Part shown: piece after piece, positions 12,501 to 24,500 of the stretch | How the letters are laid out: each line of letters starts with the position of its first letter | Position numbering within the stretch: position 1 is the stretch's first letter | NCBI GenBank assembly: GCA_028565635.1 | Contig: JAOXYB010023291.1 | Coordinates: 1 to 27,761 of the forward strand | Source: Phoronis ovalis | Taxonomy: Eukaryota; Phoronida; Phoronidae | DNA: 27,761 bases | Reading direction: 5' to 3' | Notes under the pieces: generated by a model | What the model was told of the DNA's origin: nothing | The model's database searches: none | Seen by the model: the letters and a program-made list of their open reading frames with translations, nothing else | Position numbers and translations under genes: made by a program

Positions 12501-15500
12501 CAAAAATTATCACCTTAAAAAAGAATTACCAAAGAGAATGTCTGACAACACGTTACCTTCAATCAGTAAAAGGTCTAGATCTGCATTCCCCAAAATTTAC
12601 AATTCAACTTAATAAGATTTATGGCCCAATTAGAGAAAACTATGGAACCAGATCAACAAAATTCACATCTTGCTACTAGACGGAGCACAAATTTATTGGA
12701 AAAGGATACCAGACTTTTGATTATATTGGGGTTTCCACCAAAATACACTTTCATTAAATACAGGAACTCTGTTAATAAGAACTATTTTAAGAAATTTGTC
12801 AAGCAATAAGATAGTTGTGACTGAAAAAACACCAACTTAGTTGAAATTTTTGGTACTATTTACAGTGTACATGGCTAAAGTAAAGACTTTGGGGAAGGCA
12901 ATATGATCATCACATAATACTTCTTGATCATGTGGTAAACTGTCATTTATTTTCAATTCAACACAGTAGTGCAAATTTTAATAAATAAATCTCAAACAAA
13001 AGCAAGGAAGTCCAGCCAGATGTATAAACTTTGAATACCTGTTAGTTCGATCACATAGTTAATTAAAATTAAATGTTTAAAACCAAGGTGTTTCTTACGA
13101 GAAAAGGCATCATCAAACTCGTCTTCTGATGTAGCATTCATGTTAGATACATCTCCTGCCATAGATCCCATAGTGTTAGCAGCAGCCATCTTAAAAAGCA
13201 AAAGGTTATGATTTAAAGGTATTTTTAAACAAATACAACATTGATCATGAAATTGTGACCAACGTAGACACATTTCAGACAGCACGAGCAATGAAAACAA
13301 CTTTCAAACTAATAAATTAAACAAACTGTTTATGGAAAGCACAGCATGGAAATATTCCATATTGGTCCAACAGAACAATAGTAGCACTAGTATGTTGAAA
13401 TAACTGGAAATTAAAGCAACTACACTTAGAACTGCAGCTCCAGTAGGTGCATGTAGCTAGAAATGAAAGCAACTACACTTAGAACTGCAGCTCTAGTAGG
13501 TTGATGTAGTTAGAAACGAAAGCAACTACACTTAGAACTGCAGCTCTAGTAGGTTGATGTAGCTGGAAATGAAAGCAACTATACTTAGAACTGCAGCTCT
13601 AGTAGGTTGATGTAGCTAGAAATGAAAGCAACTATATTTAGAACTGCCTTGCCATCAGTTTACATGTTTGTGTGCCTAATCAAGCCTACAAACATACAAA
13701 AAGACAAGTGCAATATAATTATGTATGTACAATAAGACAACACTGAAGCCAAATCTACACATAACAATTACTAAAAAATCGCTGTAAACCCAAAATAGAT
13801 TATAAATAACTTGTTGTCTCACACTATAAGTACATGTATATATGATATGTTATATTTGAAGTATATACCTCTGAATCAGGAGAAACCTCATCACGAGCTT
13901 TAGAGACATCATTTAGAGCTGAGGCCGACTGCATTACTTCAGCAGTTGATGCTTTCGGCTTATAAGTTGCTGTCATGGCAGACACAAGGTTGTTACGAAT
14001 CTTAGACGATGTATCCTTCGCTACACTAGCACCACCCTCCTCTTCCTCCTGGAAATACAACAATTGCATTAAGAAAGATTAATTACTATTATGAACATTT
14101 TATATGTAAGCTGACAAACAACTTTTTATAATTACACTCAGATACACATTTCGATAATAAACCCATATTTCAGTATTGTGTTATTATTTGAATTATCATA
14201 GATATTCATTTGATAACATACCAATTTGGTGAAAGACTTTCCAAAATAAAATTAGTTCAAATTTAATCTTTCGGTCATCAGTACTTAGAGGACAGATTAG
14301 AAGTTGTAAAGAATTCAACACTTTTTAAGCGTCTAAACTGAGATTCAAGTTAGAACATCTAATAAAGTTTATTTTAAATGACCAATAATATTAATTAAGA
14401 TGTCAAATAAGAGACATCAAAGCTCCAGGTTATCACTTGGAGGCATATAATATGCTTGGTGTGTTTACCAATTTCTGAAACTATATAATGTCATATTGCT
14501 TATATAATCACTAACATGCATATTAAGTTAACCATGAGTCATAATTTAGGGTAACACACAAATTGAGAAGGCTAGATCTGTTATGACAAGAATAATGCAC
14601 TTTTTAAAGTACCTCTTCAGCAGGTTCCATAAAACTGAGTACTGTATACACTAATTGAATAGCTTGCTGTGAGTCTCCAGAGTCAAATTTCTCAAAGATA
14701 GGACTTTCTTCCCCATCGGTCAGACTGTTTAATTTGCCTTCAACCTCACCCTTGCTCATTGTTGCCATGGGGTTCAAAACCTGGTGTAGAAAAAGTAATC
14801 ATACGTCTAAACACAAAAGTATCTTATTCGTTTATTGATTACAATAATATAGTGTATAACTTCGAATTCGTGTTACAATAAGATGGATTATTCTGAAATC
14901 AACCTTATACTATATACGTTTTTGTTCGAACAGAAAATGCCAGAAAACCTGGAGTAGCATCCTAAACTAGCTGGTAGAAAATTATGAAACTACACCAGAG
15001 TGTAAGTTCCATATTTAAATGAAGAGGTCACTAAAAATGGCACTAGCACTACACAATTTTATATCCAAATGACACAAAAAACAGAAGATGATCGACCACA
15101 ACAAACTTTTTGTTTAAAATCATTTTTATTAGATTATGAAATTGCTAGTGGTTGATCATAATAAATCAAACTTTGTCTAGCAGATACTGTATAAGAAAAG
15201 TCATTTTTGAAAAAAGTGATTAAATGCAGCGTGGTCAGAACAGACAATAAATATTCAGAAAATTACATTCTCCTTAAAACAACATATAGTACCTGAGTTT
15301 CCAAATTCAATATGGTTGCCGCACCATATTTGTCTACTACTTGCACTATTAGCTCAATGGAAAAGTTGTACTTTGGTGAACCAACAGGAAGTGACATGGG
15401 ATCAGTAACGGGTCCTCCAATATATAATGGTTTTGTCTCATTTTTGCCTGGCATGCGGAAGTTAACCTTATAAGTTGGATTTTCATCACAGCCAAAGTCT

Positions 15501-18500
15501 TCCAGTCGTAATTTGTCACCTTCATCAATCCAACCAGAGCAAGACACGGTGTAGAATGAATCTAAGGCATAACCTGAAAATGAAATGGTATATATTACTA
15601 TAAGTATCCATTTGGTACAGCACCAATACAAGGATGGCCCTCAAATGCAATTACGTAGTTCAACCAAAGATAGCTGGTTTTGACTAAATTTATGATTTGT
15701 TCATAAAAAAGTTTTAAAATTATCTTTTTTTGTAATTCAAATAGTTGTGTATTTCAGTACAGATATACACAAAATCGGAAATTATTTGTTACATTTTTTA
15801 AAGTAAAAATACCTGATTTTGGGTTAACTTCACACATGCCTCCAGACGGTGATAAATTGGTAACAAAGGTGTATTCAACACGCCCACTGGCATTAGCACT
15901 CACTCCATCCAGGTAAATTTTGTAACGAAAACCTCCGTCAAGTGAATTAGGCAATACTTTCAAGATATCGCCTAATAAAAAAGGAATTAATACAGTATAG
16001 CACTATTGCCAATCCTGCTTTAATCCTGTGAACACCTGGTACACAAGTTTCTGAATAGCTCAAATAGCTCCATTTTTGAATTCTATCAATTTTTTCACAA
16101 ACAAGAGTGTAGTTAATATAACTGGCCCTGATTGTGTAAACTTTGCTGAAGTGAAAACTGAATATAACATTCATTTATTTGATAGGTTGAACAAAAGTAC
16201 CCAGAACTACAATTACTTTAGTGAATGCAGCAATTGCAACAATATTAATTTAGAAAGTAAACACAAACAGCAATCAGTGCAGTATAATAATGTAAGGTCA
16301 GTAACCATTGACTTAAGTGACCATGTTTTAATACTGACAGAACTTAATAAGCATTTCGCAAAGTATGTCACATTTCTACACAAAAAGTAAACTGGAGACA
16401 ATATATTACACTATTTGTTTGTGGTCATGTCATATCTCTTCTTGTGCAATATATGCATGATGTAGCCATTGTATTTGCAACTGAAAGTAGTATGCTGTAA
16501 TCATCTTATTATATGTTCTATATCCACATTTGCATGTCCAACAGATCCCATAATGCAAATGTGGATATAGAACATATAGGCATACTGTATACACTTCATT
16601 TACTTATACACCATGACTTAACTTTAACAAAATTAAAAACAGTCTACAACTTGCCTTCAGCAGTGGAATTCAAGTTATTTATTTCATTATACATTCCAGT
16701 ATTGTGATCTTGTTTGAAAATGCTCCACTTCCATTTCATATCTTCGTGGCAGAAAAGTTCACATCTGGCTTGCAGAGTCAATTTTCGAGCTACAGTTACT
16801 TTTTTAGCACAGTTGTTTATACAGCTATAAAGGTAATAAATGTTTCATTAAATTATTGTTCAGTTTTGGTGAAATGTTGCTTTTAAGGTTAATCACATTT
16901 AGCTCACTTTGATTCTGTATTCTTATTGGACAATTCGCCACATGCCGCTAGTGATTTTAAAAGATGTAATTTGAGGATCACATTTGTTTTTTCTTGTAGG
17001 TTAATTTCAACAGTGCTTAATACTTATAATAATAGTAATATAGATTTTTAAAGTTTAAATGGCACAGTTTTGTTTAATTTTTGTCAAACATAAATTTAAT
17101 CAAGGCCATAGTGTAAACAATAAGGCATTAGTATCTATTATGACATTGAGGTCAGAAGGTATTATTCAGGAACATTCAAAATGGTTTGTATTATATAACA
17201 ATTAGGTAATTTACTGAGACAAAATTTCAATCATGTAACTTTTTGATTAATATTTCGTAAACTTTGAAGCATTGTAGTTCCAATATGTATTTTGACGGCA
17301 GAAACATACATGTGACTTAAAAAATAAGATGAAAATTGGTTAAAATGTATTTTTATAACATTACCTAGAAAAGAGGGAAAACTTTTTAGCAGTATATGAC
17401 ATAACATTATCACTTTTCTCATATTTACCTGACAAAAATAAGTGGTGGTGAGCCTTGTACGACTTCTACCACTTGACGATAAGTGTCCTTCCTAACATCT
17501 TTTGTCACTTCAACGGTGAAGGTGTAGGTTTGATTTACTTGAAGTGTGTTTGGATCTAATATAAAAACACCACCAGTCATCACAGATTCATCTTCAAAAC
17601 ATTTCTTAGACACATTGGGATTTATTGAGCTTTCTGTATCAAGTTTCTTTTCACAGTCCCAACTAAATTCCATACCAGTTTTATTAAATGGTTCGACGTC
17701 AGGATCAAAAGAAGCACCTGCAGCATTCACTATCAGATTTCTCATTGGAGATGTGCGGATGAGTGTTCCACCGATGATGCCTGCTGTTATGGAAGTTGAA
17801 GTAACTTGAATGAAAGCGTGGTGGCTTCCTGTGATGTTCCATGGGTGAACAGTAACATTAACAATAAGCTTATGCAATTCTGTATCTAAGCTCAAAGCGG
17901 GGAATTTGATTCGCACATTATTGGGTCCATTACCCGTCATGCCAGGAAGGGGAATTTCAAAAAATGTGTCGTTGATTGGATCATATTTTTCCAAACTCCA
18001 GCTATATGAATAACCTGTTATGTTCAAACAAGTGAATGATGGGAAGGCTTGGACTTCCATTGGTAGGCAAACTGATCGCAAACTACGGAATGGATCATTA
18101 TAGTCATTGTGACCAATTCCCAAGAATTTAATTTGTGGTGGCAAGCATGTAATTTCCTCTACCGGATCATACACGGTGACATTTTTCACAATAGTAGCTT
18201 CGGATACCATATTGATGATGCGGACGGTGATGTTGTACTTATCCGATTTGTCATACTGGTGGTAATGAGTGATGACAGTTGGAACCCGACTTACGTAGTT
18301 ATGAGTATATTCATCCAATGGCAGATTTCTGCAGATTGCATTACCATAAACAACTGATGTAGTTTCATCACCAAAGTCCCATATGATGCAAGAATCAGGA
18401 ACTTCATGTTCTAAGTTCAAAGTTAAGCTGTAATTAACCCAGGTTGACATGGGATCAGGGAAGTACAAACTCCCAATAGCTACTGTATTCCGTACTTGTA

Positions 18501-21500
18501 TTGAAAGGCTTTGCAACTGTCTGGAAACATTGTTAGAAAGTTCAACGAGAACTGGGAATATACCAGGATAATCAAAAACATGCGTGACACCACACTGAGA
18601 AGGATTATGAATGGTTGTAGTTGTATTAGTGCCATAGTCCAAATTCCAGAATGCTGTTAAGTTTGATCCTGAGGTATATTTACAGGACCAAATTGTTGGA
18701 GTACCAACAGCATACTGATAAAGCTCAGGATTAGGATTCGATAACAGTGGTTCTGGTGGTGGCACACTTTTAATAACAAGTCCAGATATTCTTTCAAACG
18801 ATAATATTTGTGAGGCAATAGTAGAATTATTGACATGATTCCAAAGAGTTGCAACTATGTCAAATACACCAATAGTGTAATTATGACTAATTTCAATATT
18901 TTTGGTGAAATCGTACTCAGTGAGATTCACAATGTCTCCATCACCAAAACTAATGCTGGCATTAATGTTTGTTGATCTTGCAGAACTGTCACTAGTGGAA
19001 ATCAATATTGCTGCTTGTTTTTCAGGTAATGACAACGGAGTATTCGTAGATATAATGACATCTTCAATAGGATGTTGGACAATAACTACCTCTTCGACTA
19101 AAGAATATCCAAGATCATTTGAAGCATTTACACTAATTATATAATCTCCTTCTGATGTATACGAGTGAGAGTAGCTTCGCAAATGGTCGTCACCAATATA
19201 TATGTTTTCATTTCTACCATCGCCAAAACTAACTTGTAAATGAATGTTGGTTCCAGTACGAATAGTTACATCAAAATTGAACTTTTCTGTAGGTTTAATT
19301 GGCTGTGGCTTAGGCACAATCTGTAGCCCTAATAAACCTGCTTGACAGACGACCTTAACTGTTTTATGATATTCACTGATCAAATTGTATACATGAATAC
19401 TAACATTAGTTTCTTTTCCAGCAAATTGCTCAGAAAATTTGTGTTGAAATTTGATTGGATTCCGAGTATCAAAAACAGTTGTATTCAAATTGATTAGATC
19501 TGCGTCTTCATATGTGACAGTTGCAAAAACTGACGTTGGTACTAAAACATCTGGTGGCATAGTTAACATGAAGTCTGCATTTCCAGGTGGCACCACAATC
19601 AGTCCTGGTCCAATAAAATCAAGACCAACAAGAGGATTTTGCACAACAATTTCAACAGAATCGTTAAGTTCTTTTCGACTAACAAGATTCTGACCAACTA
19701 ACTCTAGTTTATAAATGCCCTCTTTAGTATACTTATGACTCACAATAACTGGTGCTCTGTCTGCCATTGTGTGCGGATGCTGCATTTCTGTCTTTTGGCC
19801 ATCACCAAAGTATATAGTATAAGAAACATTACTTCCACTTCCTTTAATTGTTATGTTAACAGCATTGTTCACCGGTAAATGATGTTTTGATGACATCATT
19901 TCTAACCGTGACACGTCAACTTGAACCAAAACACCAGTAGAAGCTGCAGCCCAGCTCAACAAGTTTGAGCAGTTAACAGAAAATGTATGATAGCCTACAT
20001 CTTTTTCAGTCAGAAGGTATCGCTGTTGATGGGGAAAACCGCTTGATAAACTTGGAGACCAGATAAGAGCCGTAGAGCCATTTCCAAAATTCCATGTACA
20101 AGTTACATCAGTTGGGGGATCTTCTTGAATAGCTTTGACTGTAAAGGCCATAGTACCCTGAGAGAGGGCAACAATTGATTCACCTGACAATTCAACATTC
20201 TTGACAGCATTCTGTACAATAATTGGACGTCGGTATCTCTTAGACTTTCTAGTGCTGACATTTGAAGCAATAACATTCACCGTGTATCTACCTGGAGATG
20301 TATACTGATGTTCAATTTCCAACGGCTGCTTGTACGAAACCATTTTTGGATGAAGTATTGTTTTAGAAATTCCATCTCCAAAATCTATCACATAAGTAAC
20401 ATGAGAACCCCGTTCGAGAGATATATTGAAGAAAACAACTCCAGAAGTTTGTAAAGTTTCTGGAAAAGCAGTAATGTTTAAGCCTTCTATCATTTCTTCT
20501 AACACAGATGATGTTTCCAGTTTCTGATAACTCACCAAGTTTGAACAATTCACCAAAATAGCAAGATCACCAATATTTTCCCTAGTATAAATCTTTATAT
20601 GACGTAATGGAATATGGGTATTGAAACTGGATGCTTCCAAAGTTTCGTTACTGCCATCAGCATACTGCCATGTGCACTGAACATCAGTGGGAGCAGCAGT
20701 CACGTTGTTTGGATAAATAACATACTCAGTGACACCTGGTGGTAAGGATACCAAATCAGGTGCAGTAATAGTCAAATCACGCACTGGGTTTTGAATTATT
20801 ATCTCTGTTGGGAGAACCTTTATGGCCGATGAGACGAGATTTGCAGCAGATGCATTTACCATATACTTCCCAGGCTTTTCATAAGAATGTGAAAATACAG
20901 GAAGGTCAAATTCTCCAACCTTCTGCGATATAAACCTGGAATCTAAAGCACCATCTCCAAAATGGACTGTGTAGTTAATATGCGAGCCATTAGACATAGT
21001 CACTTTAAAATCAATGGGAGTGCCTGTTTCTACTATCGTATGCTGAGGCAGCAAACTGAATCCCATAATCTCCTCCTGAATTTTAATCGTTTCCTTTACA
21101 TGGACACTGCTGACTAAATTAGAGCAGTTGATACTAATTTCGGGGGCACCAATACTGTCATAGCCATACTCATGTTCATGGGCAAGATATGAACCATTAC
21201 CCAAACTTTTAGAATCAATCTTTTCTGCTGGCAAGCCATCACCATAATTAAAGTCACATGTTAATTCCGTTGGTTGAATGTCACCTTTATTTAGAATCAT
21301 CTGAATTTGAACAACAGCATTCGGATATAAAATAGGACTGTTGGTTGATATCGTAAGATTTTCAATGGGATTCTGTACTACTATATTTGGTATTGTTGCA
21401 CTTTCTACTGATAAACCATTGTCAGCTTTTACATTTATTGTATAAACCCCTGGAGTCGAGTAGGCATGAGTAAAAGACAGCAAGCGTCTTGTTATATCAC

Positions 21501-24500
21501 CAGAATCCATATTGCTGTCAACGACAACTGTTCCATCGCCATAGTCAATGGTGTATTCAGCACCAGTTCCACCTGCTAATTTCACAGTCAAAGTTATGGC
21601 ATTCCTAGTTTTAGCAAACATTGGTGAAGCTTCCACTAATAGTGCATCTAGTTTTTCCATCACGAGAGTATTTGCTTTGACTGTCCCAGATGAGCTGACA
21701 AGATTTGAACAATTGACAGCTATAGTAATATAACCAATATCAGTTAAACTCACCGGGAATTGTTTTTGATATTTACGTCCTTCACTTACAGTACCAACAA
21801 AAGTGGAAACAGAGTCACGACCAGTATAGCTCCATTCACAGAACACATCAGTAGGTGAATGTTCCTTCCCCTCAGGCCACAGTTCACAGTTAATATGACC
21901 GCCAGGGTAAAGTGCAAATTCAGAACACGATAGAATAAAGCTAATGATCGGGTCTTGTATAACGAGCGGTTTACTAACAATCTTAGTTACACTTGATACC
22001 AAATTTGTTGCAGCAATATAAGCACTGTAGTTGCCAGGAGCTGAGTAACCATGATCAAAACTCATAGGTAATTCTGCAGCTAGCAATTCTGGATGATGAA
22101 TAAGTTCACCTGAATCGTCACCATACGAAATATTATACAGAACATTGGAGCCAGAGTTAACCGTAGTTGCGTACGAAATCTTATCGTAACGCTTAGCATG
22201 CCAAACGGATGGTGTTAAAGTTAGATCTGTGATGGTTTCTTCAAGGGTAACATTGGTATTGATAATTTGGTAACTAATCCAGTTAGAACAATTCACTTGA
22301 ATAGAAAATGTTCCTACAAGTTCAACAGGAAATACTTTTGTGTAGACATATTCTCCAGTGTCACTTAAACTCTCCGAAAACAAAGTCAAGCTGGTTTCAT
22401 GGGGCAAGACCCATTTTGTGAAAACATCAGTAGGTCTTAAATTTGTGTCACCTTCATGTGAAATTTTAAAAGTAGCCTTTCCAGTTGGAAAGGATATCGG
22501 ATAATTGACTGTAAGTTTCATATCCTGTACTGGATTCTGTATGATGACTTTCTTTCGCACTGTGTAATCACTCATTGCATTTCTTCCAATAATAACAACA
22601 GAATAGTTCCCGTGTACAGTATAATGATGTTGAAACATAATAATGCTTTCACTGCAAAGTAATGAAGGTGAAGACTGGTTCTCAGCATGGCCATCCCCAT
22701 ATTCAATGAAATAAGTAACGTTTGATCCACCATTACACGTAACATCGATTTTAATAGTGTCTTCTACAGAAATATAAAATGAAGGAGTATTTATGACAAC
22801 TTCACCTAAAGGCTGTATTAGGTTTAAAGATGTATTGGTGAATGTAGCTCCTAATATGTTGGCACAAGTTGCCGATATTTTCATCCATCCCAAATATTGC
22901 GGTTCATACACATGATATACCAGCATTGAGATATCTTGATCGGGTGTAAACAATAATGTCTTTTTTTTCTCATCACCAAAATCAAATGTGCAGTTTATAC
23001 CATGAAAAGCCATTTGCTGAAGATCCGTGATGTATTGAATCTTGAAAGAAACTTCACCATCTGGGTTCTGAATTGGGCATCTAACAGGTTCCATTATAAA
23101 TGGCAAACTACTGATGTCAGCGGGAATCATAATCGGAGTACCTTCAACCCGTTCCACACCGCGCTTTGTTGTTAACATGACAGCAGGGATGAAATAACCA
23201 GCATGATTGTAGGAATGAGTAAAAGTAGTATGAAATAAATTTATGCCAACATGATTAAATTTTTCAGGGGGACCTGAGTGTGAGTCATCACCAAAATGCA
23301 CAACAAATGTTAAATTTGTAAATGAGACTGCAGACAATGCAGTGAAAGTAACATCGAAAGTGACAACATCACCCACTTTAACTTCAGTAGAACTGGGTAA
23401 CAGCTTGATTCCGTGATGAGGCCCTGAAAAGAAATTTAATCGTTTATACATAATAAACAAGGAAGGGAAACGAATAAGGAAACAAACTGTGAACATCAGT
23501 AAACATTCTTATGAAAATTTACAGTTAATTTACTAATGTTTCACTTTCACGTGAAGGGGGGGGGGACAATCCCGAGTAAATTACCTTTGAACTTTATTTA
23601 AAGTGGTCTGTGAAGAAATGCCACAATAGCTGTTAATTTGTGCAGAATTATCAAGCAAATGTTTACAATATTGGCGTTGTCATTTCTGGTATTAATTCTT
23701 ACAAAACATGAAATTAGCAATAATACAATAACTATACTTTGTTCAACACTAAACAGCTTCATTGTGTAAATTAATACAGAGTGCCAATAGTGCAGTAGGT
23801 ACTTTTGTGATTTTCGAGTTTAATTTTGAAATAAAAAAGAAATAAAATTTCCCTAGGAGTAATTATAATTTCAATTTGTGTGCTTGTAAGTTATTGTTCA
23901 ATGATATGGAATTTTGAAATAATTTAAATATAAATAGTTTTAATTAGTCATGTAATTATGGAAAAGCTGAGTCTTGGTAGGAGCCTTCTGGAGCCATTGG
24001 CAAGGTATCAAAAAAGTTGGCCCCTTTTTGCACTTTGTTTTTACACATTGTAAAGGCTTACTGGCATGCTCAACAAAGTATCATGTGTTAATCAGTATAT
24101 CTATGATCTGCCCTATGCATTTTATATCTATCCTATTGCGGTTCATACACATGATATACCAGCATTGAGATATCTTGATCCGGTGTAAACATTACTAGCA
24201 ATAAATACTGTTTAAAACTTCATTAAATCAACCCATTAAGTTCCAACTTTTTTGATACCTTACCATAGTCCAGGCTCAGATACCAAGTAAAGGTGTGACT
24301 GTTTTTTAAATTAGTGTCGTTTCTTCCCACCAAGTCATTACCCTTTAGAAATAGCAATGTGATAACCTAAACACGCCTTGCTTTATATGTAACAAAGTCC
24401 TTACCATCTCAGGTGCTTGATATTTGCATACTGGTACTTGTTTATTAACTATTTAATTTTGTGTTAAGATCCATCGACAAAACTTCAGATCTATTGTTTA

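Noticed and set aside
13099-13189. ATG at the start of exon 12 as a translation start of a separate small gene
   Set aside because: It is directly preceded by a TTTAAG acceptor and in phase with the previous exon; the ATG is internal.
13402-13647. CRISPR-like spacing of repeats
   Set aside because: The whole 53-bp period is repeated with no unique spacers, inside an intron of an animal gene: a minisatellite.
15947-16174. 75-codon minus-strand frame proposed as the missing REJ exon
   Set aside because: It has no REJ motif and reads the true exon 8 in the wrong frame; the exon at 16655-16824 fits both motif and phase.
23424-23496. ATG at 23496 as the start of the 2,023-residue frame
   Set aside because: The stretch before 23423 ends in a pyrimidine-rich acceptor and lectin exons upstream join in frame, so it is intron.
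23556-23565. Run of ten G as a quadruplex signal
   Set aside because: A single homopolymer without further G-tracts nearby; possibly also a sequencing-length uncertainty.
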